Shown: in pieces, positions 35,954 to 45,454 of the stretch | Layout of the letters: every line of letters starts with the position of its first letter | How positions within the stretch are numbered: the stretch's first letter is position 1 | Origin: Hyphomicrobiales bacterium | GTDB lineage: Bacteria > Pseudomonadota > Alphaproteobacteria > Rhizobiales > Rhizobiaceae | NCBI GenBank assembly: GCA_900469625.1 | Contig: UBXV01000005.1 | Coordinates: 45,844-109,843 of the forward strand | Length of the DNA stretch: 64,000 bases | Reading direction: 5' to 3' | Program-made: the position numbers and the translations under genes | The notes under the pieces: model-generated | What the model was told of the DNA's origin: nothing | The model's database searches: none | The model's input: only the letters and a program-made list of their open reading frames with translations

Positions 35954-36377
35954 CTTGCGCCGGGGCCGCGCAAGAGCCGCGCAGGCGCGGGTTGGGCGGA
36001 CTGTTTCACGGCGTCAGGAAACGGTGAAACAGCCCTATCGATCATCATGATCGACGCGCCAACTTACAAATGCGCCGACACATTTGAACCCCGGAATTTT
36101 ACGGGCCGTGCAGATGGTGAAGCAATTGCCAGGCGTGCGCCATTTCCACGCAACATGGGCCATGCAGACAGTCGTTGCAGTCCGCTGGCCGGCGGCGTGC
36201 GCAGACAGACACTGCGGTCGCAGACTGCCCGTAACGCTTAGAGGACATGCGCGCTTGATCCGTCTCTACCTCCATTATTGTCCAATTGGAGACGGCCTGT
36301 TCACGAATAGGCGTCTTATCGGAGTGAACAATAAAAGCGATATTGTTCTCAACAATCGTTCTCCCCGTGAGGCTCAA
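35954..36377. other. 424-base region without a convincing gene; two tandem inverted repeats
   Basis: The region holds a 9-base inverted repeat (CTGTTTCAC at 36001-36009 with GTGAAACAG at 36024-36032) and next to it a 17-base palindrome (TCGATCAT-C-ATGATCGA, 36038-36054). Frames over this stretch are Arg/Pro-rich or lack an RBS. It could hold a small RNA or regulatory site for the small membrane protein at 36378. Confidence 0.45.
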
Positions 36378-36521
36378 ATGTTGAAGGAACGGATATTCAC
36401 ATTTCGCGAAATCGCCATATGGACCGCCATCCTCGGCAGCGTGGTCGGCTATCAGCTTTGGCAGCGCGCAGATCCGGCTCCGTTGACGATGGCGCTGCCA
36501 GGCATCGAGCAACGGTCGTAA
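36378..36521 (+). CDS. small single-span membrane protein, 47 aa
   Basis: The frame begins at ATG 36378, five bases after GTGAGG, and has a short basic-acidic start (MLKERIFTFRE), one hydrophobic helix (IAIWTAILGSVVGYQLW) and a short tail. Such single-helix proteins are common and rarely annotated. The size and lack of comparison make it tentative. Confidence 0.45.
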   Translation: MLKERIFTFREIAIWTAILGSVVGYQLWQRADPAPLTMALPGIEQRS

Positions 36522-36553
36522 CTTTCGCAAGCGCGCCGAAGTGGATTGCGGCG

Positions 36554-36748
36554 CTATTCCTCGGGCATCCCGTTGCGGCGTGCTGCCTGGAGCAACTCGA
36601 TCTCCCTGGCCGCCAGGCCAAATTGGCCCTGAAGCCGCTTGGCTTCGTCTGCATCGAGCCGATACTTTCGCGCAAAGGCCTCGATGGTCACCGCCCGTCC
36701 AAGAAAATCTCGGCGCGGCGCGTCCTCCCGTTCCTGGTCCAGCATCAT
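36554..36748 (-). CDS. small helical protein, 64 aa
   Basis: The protein starts at ATG 36748, behind AGGAGGAG; MMLDQERED is followed by two amphipathic helices (AFARKYRLDADEAKRLQGQF and REIELLQAARR). It is soluble and probably all-alpha. The strong Shine-Dalgarno and codon use support it as real. Function unknown. It is convergent with the small membrane ORF at 36378-36521; cysN also reads on the minus strand downstream, beyond a terminator. Confidence 0.6.
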   Translation of the reverse strand: MMLDQEREDAPRRDFLGRAVTIEAFARKYRLDADEAKRLQGQFGLAAREIELLQAARRNGMPEE

Positions 36749-36852
36749 GGCTGCTCCTCCTTCCCGGTCCCTCGGATGTAGTGCGGCAAGGTGTTTCGGA
36801 AAGAGTGGCGGCAACAATTCGATGGATACCGCCGAGGCCGACAGCGATAAAC

Positions 36853-36876
36853 AAAAGGGCCCTCGCGGGCCCTTTT
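36853..36876. terminator. bidirectional terminator after cysN
   Basis: A perfect ten-base stem AAAAGGGCCC / GGGCCCTTTT with loop TCGC lies 22 bases beyond the cysN stop. Both sides end in A/T runs. Confidence 0.88.
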
Positions 36877-36897
36877 CCTTGATGTTGGTGATCGGCG

Positions 36898-38403
36898 TCA
36901 GCCGTCGATCGTGTCGATGATCTCGCTGGCCCTGCCAGCGCTGACGCGGCGCACTTCAGCATCTTCACGACGGCTGACGAACAGCTCGGTCGCCATCAAC
37001 TGATCGGCGAGATCGGCCGGCAGCGACAGGATCACGCGGGCGTCTTCGGTATGGATACCGCCGAGCGCCGAGCGCTTCGCCGTGATCATGCCGCCGGCCA
37101 CCGTGTTGTTGGTGTCCGGATCGATCAGGATGAACGCACCCGTCGTGCGGTTCTGCTCGTAGGGGTCGAAGACGGCCTGTTCGTCGAAGGCAAGATGAAC
37201 CTTGCCGATCGCGTTCATCGGCAACTGCTCCGCCTGTTCCCACTTGCCCGTCTTCAGGTCCAGCTGGCTTGCCGGCTGCACCTGGACGCGCTGGCGGCGG
37301 CTGCCGCTCTTCAGCCAGTAGCGTTTTCCCGGCTGGACGCCTTCCGGCTGCAGCGCCACGATGTGCGCGTCGAAGGAAAGCCCCGTCAGCGGCTGGCTGT
37401 CGATGGCGACGATCATGTCGCCGCGCGAAACGTCGACCTGGCGGTCGAGAACCAGCGTGATCGCGTCACCGGCCACGGCCGCGTTGCGCACGAGGTCGAA
37501 CGTGACGATCTTGGTGACGTTGGCGACCATGCCCGAGGGCAGAATGACGACGCTGTCGCCCGGCTTCACCGAGCCGCCGGCAACCGTTCCCTGATAGCCG
37601 CGGAAGCTTTCGCCGGGGCGGGAGACGCGCTGGACCGGCAGGCGGAAGCCAACGGTCTGCGAGGAGCGTGTCGTTGCCAGCTCCAGCACTTCGATCAGGG
37701 TCGGCCCATCGTACCAGGGCATCGAGGCGCGACCGTCATAGACGACGTTCTCACCCTTCAATGCCGAAAGCGGGATTGCCGTGACCTGACGGACGCCGAG
37801 CGACAGGGCCAGCTCGCGAAACTCGTGGCTGATCTGGTCGAACCGGGCGCGGTCATAATCCGTCAGGTCGATCTTGTTGACCGCCAGCACGAACTGCTTG
37901 ATGCCCATGAGCGTCGCGATCGTCGCGTGGCGCCGGGTCTGCTCGAGCAGGCCGACGCGAGCATCGACGAGCAATATCGCAAGGTCCGCCGTCGAGGCAC
38001 CGGTTGCCATGTTGCGCGTATATTGCTCGTGGCCGGGCGTGTCGGCGACGATGAACGAGCGTCGGTCGGTCGAGAAATAGCGATAGGCGACGTCGATGGT
38101 AATGCCCTGTTCGCGCTCGGCCTGAAGACCGTCGAGCAGCAAAGCGAAGTCGGGCAGGCCGAGATCGTTCTGCTTGCCGTTGGAATCGCGCCTGAGCGTG
38201 GCAGCCTGGTCTTCCTTGACCGCCTTGGTGTCCCAGAGCAGGCGGCCGATCAGCGTCGATTTTCCATCGTCGACAGAGCCGCAGGTGATGAGACGAAGGG
38301 GACGGCTGTCGCGTGCGGCGCGCGCCGTTTCTGTGGCCGGAAACGTCACGACGTGGCCGGCTGCGTCTTCCTGAACGGCATTCGCGGTTGCTGGTGCGGT
38401 CAT
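36898..38403 (-). CDS. cysN: sulfate adenylyltransferase large subunit CysN
   Basis: The 501-residue GTPase powers the CysD-catalysed formation of adenosine 5-prime-phosphosulfate (APS). Its GTP-binding motifs are all present: GSVDDGKST, DTPGHEQY and NKIDLTD. The chain stops after the elongation-factor-like barrel domains with no APS kinase domain, so it is CysN, not a CysNC (NodQ) fusion. The start codon overlaps the cysD stop (TGATG). It is the last gene of cysHDN. Confidence 0.97.
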   Translation of the reverse strand: MTAPATANAVQEDAAGHVVTFPATETARAARDSRPLRLITCGSVDDGKSTLIGRLLWDTKAVKEDQAATLRRDSNGKQNDLGLPDFALLLDGLQAEREQGITIDVAYRYFSTDRRSFIVADTPGHEQYTRNMATGASTADLAILLVDARVGLLEQTRRHATIATLMGIKQFVLAVNKIDLTDYDRARFDQISHEFRELALSLGVRQVTAIPLSALKGENVVYDGRASMPWYDGPTLIEVLELATTRSSQTVGFRLPVQRVSRPGESFRGYQGTVAGGSVKPGDSVVILPSGMVANVTKIVTFDLVRNAAVAGDAITLVLDRQVDVSRGDMIVAIDSQPLTGLSFDAHIVALQPEGVQPGKRYWLKSGSRRQRVQVQPASQLDLKTGKWEQAEQLPMNAIGKVHLAFDEQAVFDPYEQNRTTGAFILIDPDTNNTVAGGMITAKRSALGGIHTEDARVILSLPADLADQLMATELFVSRREDAEVRRVSAGRASEIIDTIDG

Positions 38404-39356
38404 CAGAAATATCCTTCGCGTTTCTTCTTTTCCATCGAACCGGATTGGTCACGGTCGATGGCGCGGCCCTGGCGTTCGGATACGGTCGCGGTTTCGAGTT
38501 CGGTGATGATGTCGTCGAGCGAGGTTGCCTCGGAGCGGATGGCGCCGGTCAGCGGGAAGCAGCCGAGCGTGCGGAAGCGGATGACCTCCTCGCGCTTGGT
38601 TTCACCCGGCAGCAGTTCGAGGCGCGGGTCTTCAGCAAGGATCATCATGCCGTCGCGTTCGACAACAGGGCGCTTCTTGGCGAAGTAAAGCGGCACGATC
38701 GGGATGTCTTCGGCCTGGATGTAGCGCCAGATATCCACCTCGGTCCAGTTCGACAGCGGGAAGGCGCGCACGCTCTCGCCCTTGCGCACCATGCCGTTGT
38801 AGACGTTCCAGAGCTCGGGACGCTGGTTGCGCGGATCCCAGCGATGGTCCGGGGTTCGGAACGAGTAGATCCGTTCCTTGGCACGCGAAGCCTCCTCGTC
38901 GCGGCGCGCGCCGCCGAAGGCGGCATCGTACTGGCCGGCGTCGAGCGCCTGGCGCAGCGCTTCGGTCTTCATGATGTCGGTATAGAGCGCCGAACCGTGG
39001 CTGAACGGCGTGACGTTCTCGGCAGCGCCACGCGGATTGACGTGCTCGATCAGGTCGAGGTCGTAGCGCTTCACGATCTCGTTTCGAAACGCGATCATCT
39101 CGGCGAACTTCCAGCCGGTGTTGACATGCAGCAGCGGGAAGGGAACGCGGCCGGGATAGAAGGCCTTGCGCGCCAGGTGCAGGAGCACCGAGGAATCCTT
39201 GCCGATCGAATAGAGCATGACAGGGCGCTCGAACTCGGCGGCCACTTCACGGAAGATGTGGATCGCTTCGTTTTCCAGCGCCTTCAGATGCGGATCAAGC
39301 GGCGGCTTGGTGCTCTGCGGGTTGTGCAGTTCCGTTTCCGGATGGGTCAGGGGCAT
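38403..39356 (-). CDS. cysD: sulfate adenylyltransferase small subunit CysD
   Basis: The 317-residue subunit makes APS from ATP and sulfate. It belongs to the PAPS-reductase/ATP-pyrophosphatase fold, with the PP-loop [14 protein letters not shown] and [11 protein letters not shown]. Its start ATG 39356 lies six bases after GGAG; a longer frame upstream runs into the cysH end and is rejected. It is between cysH and cysN in an operon (gap of 44 bases to cysH). Confidence 0.97.
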   Translation of the reverse strand: MPLTHPETELHNPQSTKPPLDPHLKALENEAIHIFREVAAEFERPVMLYSIGKDSSVLLHLARKAFYPGRVPFPLLHVNTGWKFAEMIAFRNEIVKRYDLDLIEHVNPRGAAENVTPFSHGSALYTDIMKTEALRQALDAGQYDAAFGGARRDEEASRAKERIYSFRTPDHRWDPRNQRPELWNVYNGMVRKGESVRAFPLSNWTEVDIWRYIQAEDIPIVPLYFAKKRPVVERDGMMILAEDPRLELLPGETKREEVIRFRTLGCFPLTGAIRSEATSLDDIITELETATVSERQGRAIDRDQSGSMEKKKREGYF

Positions 39357-39400
39357 TTCAGTCTCCGGGAGGATTTTGTCTTTGATGCGCGCGCCTGCCC

Positions 39401-40156
39401 TCAGGCGGCGCTGCTCGTGTTCGGGATGGTCGAGGCGGCTGCCTCCGGGACGTGAAGGCCGCATTCGCGCTTCTCGTCGTTTTCCCACCACCATCGGCCG
39501 GCCCGTTCGGGCTCGCCCGGCTTGATGGCGCGGGTACAGGGCTCGCAGCCGATGGAAGGATAGCCGCGGGCATGCAACGGATTGACGGGAACGGCGTGGG
39601 CGGCGACGTAGGCACGGATGGTTTCGATGTCCCAATCGGCCAGCGGATTGATCTTGATCAGGCCGCGCTCGGTATCGGCTTCGGCAAAGGGCGTTGCCGC
39701 CCTGTTGCCGGACTGCCCGCGGCGCAGTCCGGTGATCCAGTAGCTGGCGCCTTCGAGCGCGCGCGCAAGCGGTTTAAGCTTGCGTGCGTCGCAACAGGCG
39801 TGCCTTGCTTCGACGCTGTCGTAAAAGCCATTGGCGCCGTACTGCGCCGCATAGGCGTCGACATCGGCTTGCTCCGGGTGAAAGCGCTTGATCAGGATGC
39901 CATAGGCCTCTTCCGTCTTGTCGATCAGCGCCACCGTCTCGTTGAAGAGGCGACCGGTCTGCAAGGTCGAGACGTCGATAGAAAGGGCGTTGCTGCCGAT
40001 GGCGGCGGTGATCACCTGATCTTCGATGCCGAGCGACGTCGTAAAGACCGCGCGTCCTTCAAGACCGGCAACGAATACCAGCCGGCCGGCGAGATCCAGG
40101 CCCTCGAGCGTTTCGTTCAGGGCTTTCGCGGTGGCATTGAGGGGTGACGTGGTCAT
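39401..40156 (-). CDS. cysH: assimilatory APS reductase CysH ([4Fe-4S] type)
   Basis: The 251-residue enzyme reduces APS to sulfite. It has the PP-loop-derived core ([13 protein letters not shown]), the cluster-binding cysteines (HACCDARK and IGCEPCTR) that distinguish APS reductase from PAPS reductase, and the catalytic Cys in KRECGLH near the C-terminus. ATG 40156 is used; the first six residues of the longer frame add nothing. It heads the cysHDN operon. A 15-base palindrome lies about 130 bases upstream. Confidence 0.95.
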   Translation of the reverse strand: MTTSPLNATAKALNETLEGLDLAGRLVFVAGLEGRAVFTTSLGIEDQVITAAIGSNALSIDVSTLQTGRLFNETVALIDKTEEAYGILIKRFHPEQADVDAYAAQYGANGFYDSVEARHACCDARKLKPLARALEGASYWITGLRRGQSGNRAATPFAEADTERGLIKINPLADWDIETIRAYVAAHAVPVNPLHARGYPSIGCEPCTRAIKPGEPERAGRWWWENDEKRECGLHVPEAAASTIPNTSSAA

Positions 40157-40291
40157 GGCTGCGTCCTGTTCCAACTTGGTCGGAATATCGCAGGCGGGTG
40201 CGCCAAGGGACAGAAATAGCGGTTTCTAATGCTGCGCGTTTGGAGCAAATCTGCCTCTCAGATCGAAAAGCAGCGAAAAACACAAGATAAG

Positions 40292-40306
40292 CTAGTAAAT
40301 TACTAG
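40292..40306. promoter_or_regulatory. palindrome CTAGTAAATTACTAG upstream of cysH
   Basis: The 15-base element is perfectly symmetric around a central A and lies 136 bases before the cysH start, within A/T-rich sequence next to a possible TTTATA promoter element. Its place suggests an operator for the sulfur-assimilation operon or the chemoreceptor gene on the left. Confidence 0.5.
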
Positions 40307-40352
40307 ACTTTATACTTCCGCTGGCGTCTCCGGTTTGGTCATTACATGAGAA

Positions 40353-40378
40353 AAGCGCGGGCCTTTCGGTCCGCGCTT
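40353..40378 (-). terminator. terminator of the chemoreceptor gene
   Basis: A near-perfect 11-base stem (AAGCGCGGGCC / GGTCCGCGCTT, one G-T pair) with a TTTC loop lies 29 bases past the stop of the chemoreceptor on the minus strand. Confidence 0.75.
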
Positions 40379-40406
40379 CCATTCATCACCTGCCGATGCG
40401 TATCGA

Positions 40407-42320
40407 TCAGAACTCTGCCCAGCCCTTCTCCTGCTCGGCAGCAGGGCTGCGATAGGCGGCGGCAAGCCGGCGGCCAAGCGCGCGCGCCGGGGAGGGGGGC
40501 GCAGGCGCGGCCGAAGCGGTCGCTACGCGAGCCACCGGATGTCCCTGAGGATTGCCGGTCCTGAAGCGCGTCAGCAGCTCGCTGAGCGCGCCCGCCTCGC
40601 GCGCAAGGCTGTGGCTTGCAGCCGTCGACTGTTCCACCATCGCGGCATTCTGTTGCGTGCCCTGATCGATGGAGTTGACCGCGGTGTTGATCTGCTGGAT
40701 GCCGGCCGACTGCTCGCGGGCGCTCTCGACGATCGCCGTCACATGCACGCTGATTTCCTGCACTTCGGCAATGATGCCTTCGAGCGCGGTTCCCGTCTCG
40801 CGCACCAGGCTGACACCGGACTTGACCTGGGCGCCGGAGGTGGCAATCAGAACCTTGATCTCCTTTGCGGCCTGGGCCGAGCGCTGTGCCAGCTCGCGCA
40901 CTTCCTGGGCAACGACGGCAAAGCCCTTGCCGGCTTCACCGGCGCGTGCGGCCTCGACGCCGGCGTTGAGCGCCAGGAGATTGGTCTGGAAGGCGATATC
41001 GTCGATGACGCCGATGATGCTGGAGATCTCACGGGAGGAAGCCTCGATGCCGCTCATGGCGGTAATGGCATTGCCGACGATCTCTCCGGATTTTTCCGCC
41101 GCCCCCCGGGTCCGGGTCACCAGGCTGCCTGCCTCCTCAGCGCGCCGACTTGCATCCGCAACCGTTGTTGCGATCTGGTCGAGTGCTGCCGCCGTCTCCT
41201 CGACGGAGGCTGCCTGCTGTTCGGTTCGTTTCGACAGGTCGCCTGCCGCCGCGCGAATTTCGCTGGCGCCGGCATTGATGCTGCGGGCATTGTCGCCGAC
41301 AGAGCGCAGGGCATCCTCAAGGTTGTCGACCGAACTGTTGAAGTTGGTGCGAAGCGCGTCCAGCCGTTCGGCAAGTTCAGTGCCGATGCGATAGGTCAGG
41401 TCGCCTTCGGCCAGGCGCTGAAGCCCGAAGGCGAGCGATTCTACCGCCGCCTGGACTTCGGCCGTTTCCCTGGCCTTCTGCGCCTCCCGTTGCTCGCGCT
41501 CGCGTTCAGAAAGCGAGCGGTTTGCCTCGGCCTGCTGCTCCAGCCGCTGCCGTTCAAGCGCATTGTCGCGGAAGACGGCGACGGCGCCTGCCATCTGGCC
41601 GATTTCGTCCCGGCGGCCTTCGCCGGATATGGCCGCCTTGAGGTTGCCGGCGGCGAGCTGGCGCATGGCTTCGCGCAGTCGCGTCAGCGGCCGGAAGAGA
41701 CCGGAGACGACGAACCACACGGTCGCTGCGAGGATTGCAAGGGCGAAGCCGGCAATCACCGTCTGCCAGAGCGTCAGCGTGTCCTTCTCTGCCTTGGCCG
41801 CCTTGAGTTCGCTGTTGGCTTCGGAGAGCTGCAGCTTGATCAATTCGCCGATCGGCGCGGCGAGAGGATCGACGGATGCGTATAGCCGGGTGTCGACGAA
41901 TTTTGCCAGCTCCGCCTTGTCCTGCCGCTCCATGATCGCCATCAGGTCCCGGATCGAGGCGTCGCTTGCTACGCGTGCGCCGTCGAAGATTTCGGTCAGC
42001 TTCTTTTCCTCCGTCGTCAGCTTTGTCGCTTCATACGTGCGCCATTGCGTATCGATGCTTGAAAGCGCGGTCGCAATGGCGTCCTTGCCGGCGTTCCAGC
42101 CGAGCGCGCCGCTCCTGACCTTGTGCGTGGTGTCGACGATTTCGACGGCATACATGTCGGAGACGGTTTTCAGCTGATCGACCGGCAGGAGCCGATCGGC
42201 AACGATGGATTCGGTGCGGTTTGAGATCGAGGTCATCGCGTTGAATGCCGTGACGATCATGACCAGCATGGCCACGGCGAGCAGCGACAAACAAATGAGC
42301 AGGCGTGCTTTGATTGTCAT
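40407..42320 (-). CDS. methyl-accepting chemotaxis protein (4HB/HAMP type)
   Basis: The 637-residue receptor has a TM helix at the start (8-30), a periplasmic four-helix-bundle-type sensor (about 35-190), a second TM (about 193-215), a HAMP domain ([19 protein letters not shown]) and a long signalling coiled coil with the MCP tip [17 protein letters not shown] and [23 protein letters not shown]. The C-terminus ends EKGWAEF, a WxxF-type pentapeptide that recruits CheR in other receptors, after a flexible Ala/Pro linker. No che genes are in the window, so it is an orphan receptor. The start at ATG 42320 fits the first TM. Confidence 0.95.
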   Translation of the reverse strand: MTIKARLLICLSLLAVAMLVMIVTAFNAMTSISNRTESIVADRLLPVDQLKTVSDMYAVEIVDTTHKVRSGALGWNAGKDAIATALSSIDTQWRTYEATKLTTEEKKLTEIFDGARVASDASIRDLMAIMERQDKAELAKFVDTRLYASVDPLAAPIGELIKLQLSEANSELKAAKAEKDTLTLWQTVIAGFALAILAATVWFVVSGLFRPLTRLREAMRQLAAGNLKAAISGEGRRDEIGQMAGAVAVFRDNALERQRLEQQAEANRSLSEREREQREAQKARETAEVQAAVESLAFGLQRLAEGDLTYRIGTELAERLDALRTNFNSSVDNLEDALRSVGDNARSINAGASEIRAAAGDLSKRTEQQAASVEETAAALDQIATTVADASRRAEEAGSLVTRTRGAAEKSGEIVGNAITAMSGIEASSREISSIIGVIDDIAFQTNLLALNAGVEAARAGEAGKGFAVVAQEVRELAQRSAQAAKEIKVLIATSGAQVKSGVSLVRETGTALEGIIAEVQEISVHVTAIVESAREQSAGIQQINTAVNSIDQGTQQNAAMVEQSTAASHSLAREAGALSELLTRFRTGNPQGHPVARVATASAAPAPPSPARALGRRLAAAYRSPAAEQEKGWAEF

Positions 42321-42681
42321 GGGAACGCTCTTCGGTTGCCCGCAAGGCAAATTCGTCCTCGTCCGATGACTGCGGACGCGCCGCATAGCCATCAGGTGGC
42401 GTGCTTGCCTTGGCAAGGGAGATGACGATGGTCCGATGGAGCACGCAGATCGTTGCAGCCGATTGCCGTCATGGCACATCCGCCAAGCGTTCACTCCGTC
42501 TAATATACACATAACAACCGGAGATTAAGAATCGCTAAATTGTAAGCTGTCGAGCAATTTCAGTGCAACCGCCAGTTCGCGATTGCGACGTCTCTTCAAG
42601 AAGTGTTGAACGACGGGCACTTTCCCATCTGCCACTTCGGGTCCAATCTTTCGGCCTTCAAGGCAAATGAGGGAGTGGCAG
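42321..42681. other. 361-base divergent intergenic region
   Basis: The region carries promoters for the chemoreceptor (left) and the DUF6152/membrane pair (right). On the minus strand a TATATTA-like element lies near 42500. No gene or clear palindrome is seen. Confidence 0.45.
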
Positions 42682-43071
42682 ATGTTCGCATCCTTTCCCC
42701 GTCGCGCGGTTGTCGCAAGCATGGCCGGCATGCTGCTGGCGGGCGCCGCCTATGCCCATCACGGCTGGTCCTGGGCCGAGGCCGACCAGATCGAGCTTTC
42801 GGGCACGATCCGCGAAATCTCGATGGCACCCCCGCATCCGACGCTGCACGTCGAAACCGGAACGGATGGGCTCTGGCGGATAGAGCTCGGCAATCCCCGG
42901 CAGACGGAACGGTCCGGCTTCGTCGAAGGTGTTGCCAATGTCGGCGATCAGATCGTCGTACTCGGCAATCGTTCGCTCGACCCGGGCGAAAAACGCCTGA
43001 AGGCGGTCCGCGTCAGCGTTGGCGGCAAGACCTTCGATATCTACCCGGATCGCATCCGGACCGGTGGATGA
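42682..43071 (+). CDS. small exported protein, DUF6152-like
   Basis: The 129-residue protein starts at ATG 42682 (GGGAG six bases upstream) with a signal peptide ending AYA-HHGWSW. The mature sequence HHGWSWAEADQIELSGTIREISMAPPHPTLHVET and the closing VGGKTFDIYPDRI match the DUF6152 family as I know it (HHG-W start; landmarks). Probably a periplasmic, possibly metal-binding protein. The next gene begins at the ATGA overlap. Confidence 0.8.
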   Translation: MFASFPRRAVVASMAGMLLAGAAYAHHGWSWAEADQIELSGTIREISMAPPHPTLHVETGTDGLWRIELGNPRQTERSGFVEGVANVGDQIVVLGNRSLDPGEKRLKAVRVSVGGKTFDIYPDRIRTGG

Positions 43072-43547
43072 GCGCGGCCGAGCTGCTGGAAGGGATCGCA
43101 GCTTTTCCGCTGGCGACGGCAATGCGTCGCTCGGCGATCCTCTATCTTGTCGTCAATGCCACCCACATCCTCGCGGTTGCGCTTCTGGTCGGCGCGATCG
43201 TGCCGCTCGATCTGCGGCTGCTCGGCTTTTTCGGCCACGCCTCGCTTGGTGTGCTTGGGCCGTTTCTGTCGCGCGCGGCGGCGGTCGGGCTGGCGCTGGC
43301 GATCGTGACCGGCTTCTGTCTCTTCAGCGTGCGGCCGTCGGCCTATGCCGGTAATCCGGCATTCCTCACAAAGCTCGCCCTGCTCGCGGTCGGCGCAGTC
43401 AACGCCATGATCCTGCAGTCGAGCAGCGTTTGGCGGGCAGCCGTCGATGGCGACCGTGCTGTCGGCGCCGTCCGCCTCTCAGCCGGTATTTCGCTCATCG
43501 TCTGGCCGGGCGCCTTGCTCGCCGGCCGCTGGATCGGCTTCCTCTGA
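43068..43547 (+). CDS. integral membrane protein (DUF6644/DUF2214-like)
   Basis: The 159-residue protein has four hydrophobic segments (about 25-48, 66-85, 98-115, 138-156). The ATHILAVALLVGAIVPLDLRLLG motif with its central His resembles small cytochrome-like DUF2214 proteins. It is translationally coupled to the DUF6152 gene (ATGA). Together they look like an exported protein plus membrane partner, possibly metal or redox related; that is inference. Confidence 0.75.
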   Translation: MSAAELLEGIAAFPLATAMRRSAILYLVVNATHILAVALLVGAIVPLDLRLLGFFGHASLGVLGPFLSRAAAVGLALAIVTGFCLFSVRPSAYAGNPAFLTKLALLAVGAVNAMILQSSSVWRAAVDGDRAVGAVRLSAGISLIVWPGALLAGRWIGFL

Positions 43548-43582
43548 GGTCACCGCTCCAAGCCAGCCGCCTTCGACCGATC

Positions 43583-45232
43583 CTACCTGTCGCTGACTGC
43601 CCAGCGTGGATTGATCCATGGCTCCTGGTTGGACCTGGCAAGCGGCTGCCTGCCGAGGATATGATCGGCGGCCTTTTCGCCGGTCATGATCGAGGGGCTG
43701 TTGAGGTTGCCATAGGTGACGTGCGGGAAGATCGAACTGTCGGCGACGCGCAAACCGTCGACGCCGATGACCCGGGTCTCCGGGTCGACCACGGCCATCG
43801 GGTCATCCTTGGCGCCCATCCGGCAGGTGCCGCAGGGGTGATAGGCGCTTTCCAGATGCTCGCGCAGGAAGGCGTCGATCTCGTCGTCCGTCTGCACCTT
43901 CCCGCCCGGCTGGATCTCCGGCCCGCGATACTGGTCAAAGGCCTGCTGGCCGAAGATCTCGCGGGTGAGGCGCACGCAATGGCGGAATTTCTCCCAGTCT
44001 TCCGGGTGGCTCATATAGTTGAAGCGGATCACCGGATCGGCCATCGGATCGGAGGAACGCAGGGTCACGTTGCCGCGCGACTTCGACAGGTTGTAGCCGA
44101 CATGCACCTGGAAGCCATGGCTCTTGGCGGCTGCCTTGCCGTCATAGCTGATGGCGACCGGCAGGAAATGGTACTGGATGTCGGGTTGCCTGACACCCGG
44201 CGCCGAGCGCAGGAAGGCGCAGGCCTCGAACTGGTTGGAAGCGCCAAGCCCACCTTTCGACAACAGCCACTGGGCGCCCGCGACTCCCTGCCAGAACCAG
44301 GGGAGCCAGGAGTAGAGCGACACCGGCTTGGTAGATACCTGCTGGAAATAGAACTCCATATGGTCCTGGAGATTGGCGCCGACGCCGGGTCGATCGACGT
44401 TGACCTCGATGCCCATGTCCTTCAGGTGCTGCGCCGGGCCGATGCCTGAGAGCATCAGGAGTTTCGGCGAGTTGAAGGAAGAGGCCGAGACGATCACCTC
44501 GCGGTTCGCCTTGACGATCTCGATCTTGCCGCCGCGCTCGATCTCGACGCCGGTCGCCCGGCCGTTTTCGATCACCACCTTGCGGGCAAAGCAGCGCAAC
44601 AGCGAAACGTTCGGCCGCTTCATCGCCGGCCGGAGATAGGCATTGGCCGCCGACCAGCGACGGCCCTGCCAGACGGTCTGCTCCATCAGGCCGAAGCCTT
44701 CCTGCTTGGAGCCGTTATAGTCGTCGGTGAGCTCGAAGCCCGCCTGCTTGCCCGCCTCGATGAAGGCGTGAAACAGCGGGTTCTTCACCGGCCCGCGCTT
44801 GACGTGCAGCGGCCCGTCGGTGCCGCGCCAGCCGGCCTCGCCGCCATGCGAGTGCTCCATGCGCTTGAAGTAGGGAAGCACGTCGGCATAGGCCCAGCCG
44901 CGTGCGCCCAGATCCTCCCAACGGTTGAAATCCTCGGCATGGCCGCGCACATAGACCAGCCCATTGATCGACGAGGAGCCGCCGATGACCTTGCCGCGCG
45001 GCGCGGTTATACGCCGGTTGTTGAGGTTCGGTTCGGGCTCGGAGTGATAGCCCCAGTTGTAGCGGTCCATGCTCATCGGCCAGGCAAGCGCTGCCGGCAT
45101 CTGGATGAACGGCCCGATATCGGAGCCGCCATATTCGAGCACGAGCACGGAATTCTTGCCGTCTTCCGACAGGCGGTAGGCGAGCGCCGATCCGGCCGAG
45201 CCAGAACCGATGATGACGTAATCTGCCTGCAT
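43583..45232 (-). CDS. betA: choline dehydrogenase
   Basis: The 549-residue GMC-family flavoprotein oxidises choline to betaine aldehyde at the membrane. It shows the FAD-binding GSGSAGS near residue 9, the GMC signature [20 protein letters not shown], and the C-terminal active-site block with HPCGTCRMG and [20 protein letters not shown] 45232 matches other BetA N-termini ([11 protein letters not shown]). It is the last bet gene, separated from betB by a repeat element. Confidence 0.97.
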   Translation of the reverse strand: MQADYVIIGSGSAGSALAYRLSEDGKNSVLVLEYGGSDIGPFIQMPAALAWPMSMDRYNWGYHSEPEPNLNNRRITAPRGKVIGGSSSINGLVYVRGHAEDFNRWEDLGARGWAYADVLPYFKRMEHSHGGEAGWRGTDGPLHVKRGPVKNPLFHAFIEAGKQAGFELTDDYNGSKQEGFGLMEQTVWQGRRWSAANAYLRPAMKRPNVSLLRCFARKVVIENGRATGVEIERGGKIEIVKANREVIVSASSFNSPKLLMLSGIGPAQHLKDMGIEVNVDRPGVGANLQDHMEFYFQQVSTKPVSLYSWLPWFWQGVAGAQWLLSKGGLGASNQFEACAFLRSAPGVRQPDIQYHFLPVAISYDGKAAAKSHGFQVHVGYNLSKSRGNVTLRSSDPMADPVIRFNYMSHPEDWEKFRHCVRLTREIFGQQAFDQYRGPEIQPGGKVQTDDEIDAFLREHLESAYHPCGTCRMGAKDDPMAVVDPETRVIGVDGLRVADSSIFPHVTYGNLNSPSIMTGEKAADHILGRQPLARSNQEPWINPRWAVSDR

Positions 45233-45286
45233 AGTGGTGCTCTTTCTCTTGCGTCTCTTTAAGAGCCGGCCAGTCTCGCGCGGCCC

Positions 45287-45418
45287 CCCCCTCCTCATTC
45301 CTGTGCTCGTCACAGGAATCCAGCCAAGCGGCGTCTGTCGCTTGAAGGAGTTATGCGCCACCGACGTGGCGCAGCTGGATCCCCGGAACTCGCTACGCTC
45401 GCCCGAGGATGAGGGGCG
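45287..45418. repeat. rhizobial interspersed repeat (RIME-like) between betB and betA
   Basis: The 132-base stretch starts CCCCTCCTCATTCCTG and ends with the complementary GGATGAGGGG, giving outer inverted repeats. Inside are CCTGTG-CTCGT-CACAGG (45300-45316), TGCGCCAC-N3-GTGGCGCA (about 45354-45373) and an inverted GGAATCCAG/CTGGATCCC pair. I recognise the CCTGTG...CACAGGAATCCAG block as a dispersed rhizobial repeat. Its place inside the operon could shift the relative amounts of betA and betB mRNA. Confidence 0.7.
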
Positions 45419-45454
45419 ACTTTAGCCACCTTCCAGTAGGAAGGAGGCTATTCC

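Noticed and set aside
36084-36377. Long N-terminal extension of the frame that contains the small membrane protein
   Set aside because: The first 98 codons have no RBS, are Arg/His-rich and differ in codon use; only the last 47 codons behind GTGAGG look coding.
36898-38403. Possible CysNC (nodQ-like) fusion of sulfate adenylyltransferase and APS kinase
   Set aside because: The chain ends after the elongation-factor-like barrels with no APS kinase P-loop; APS is instead used by the [4Fe-4S] APS reductase next door.
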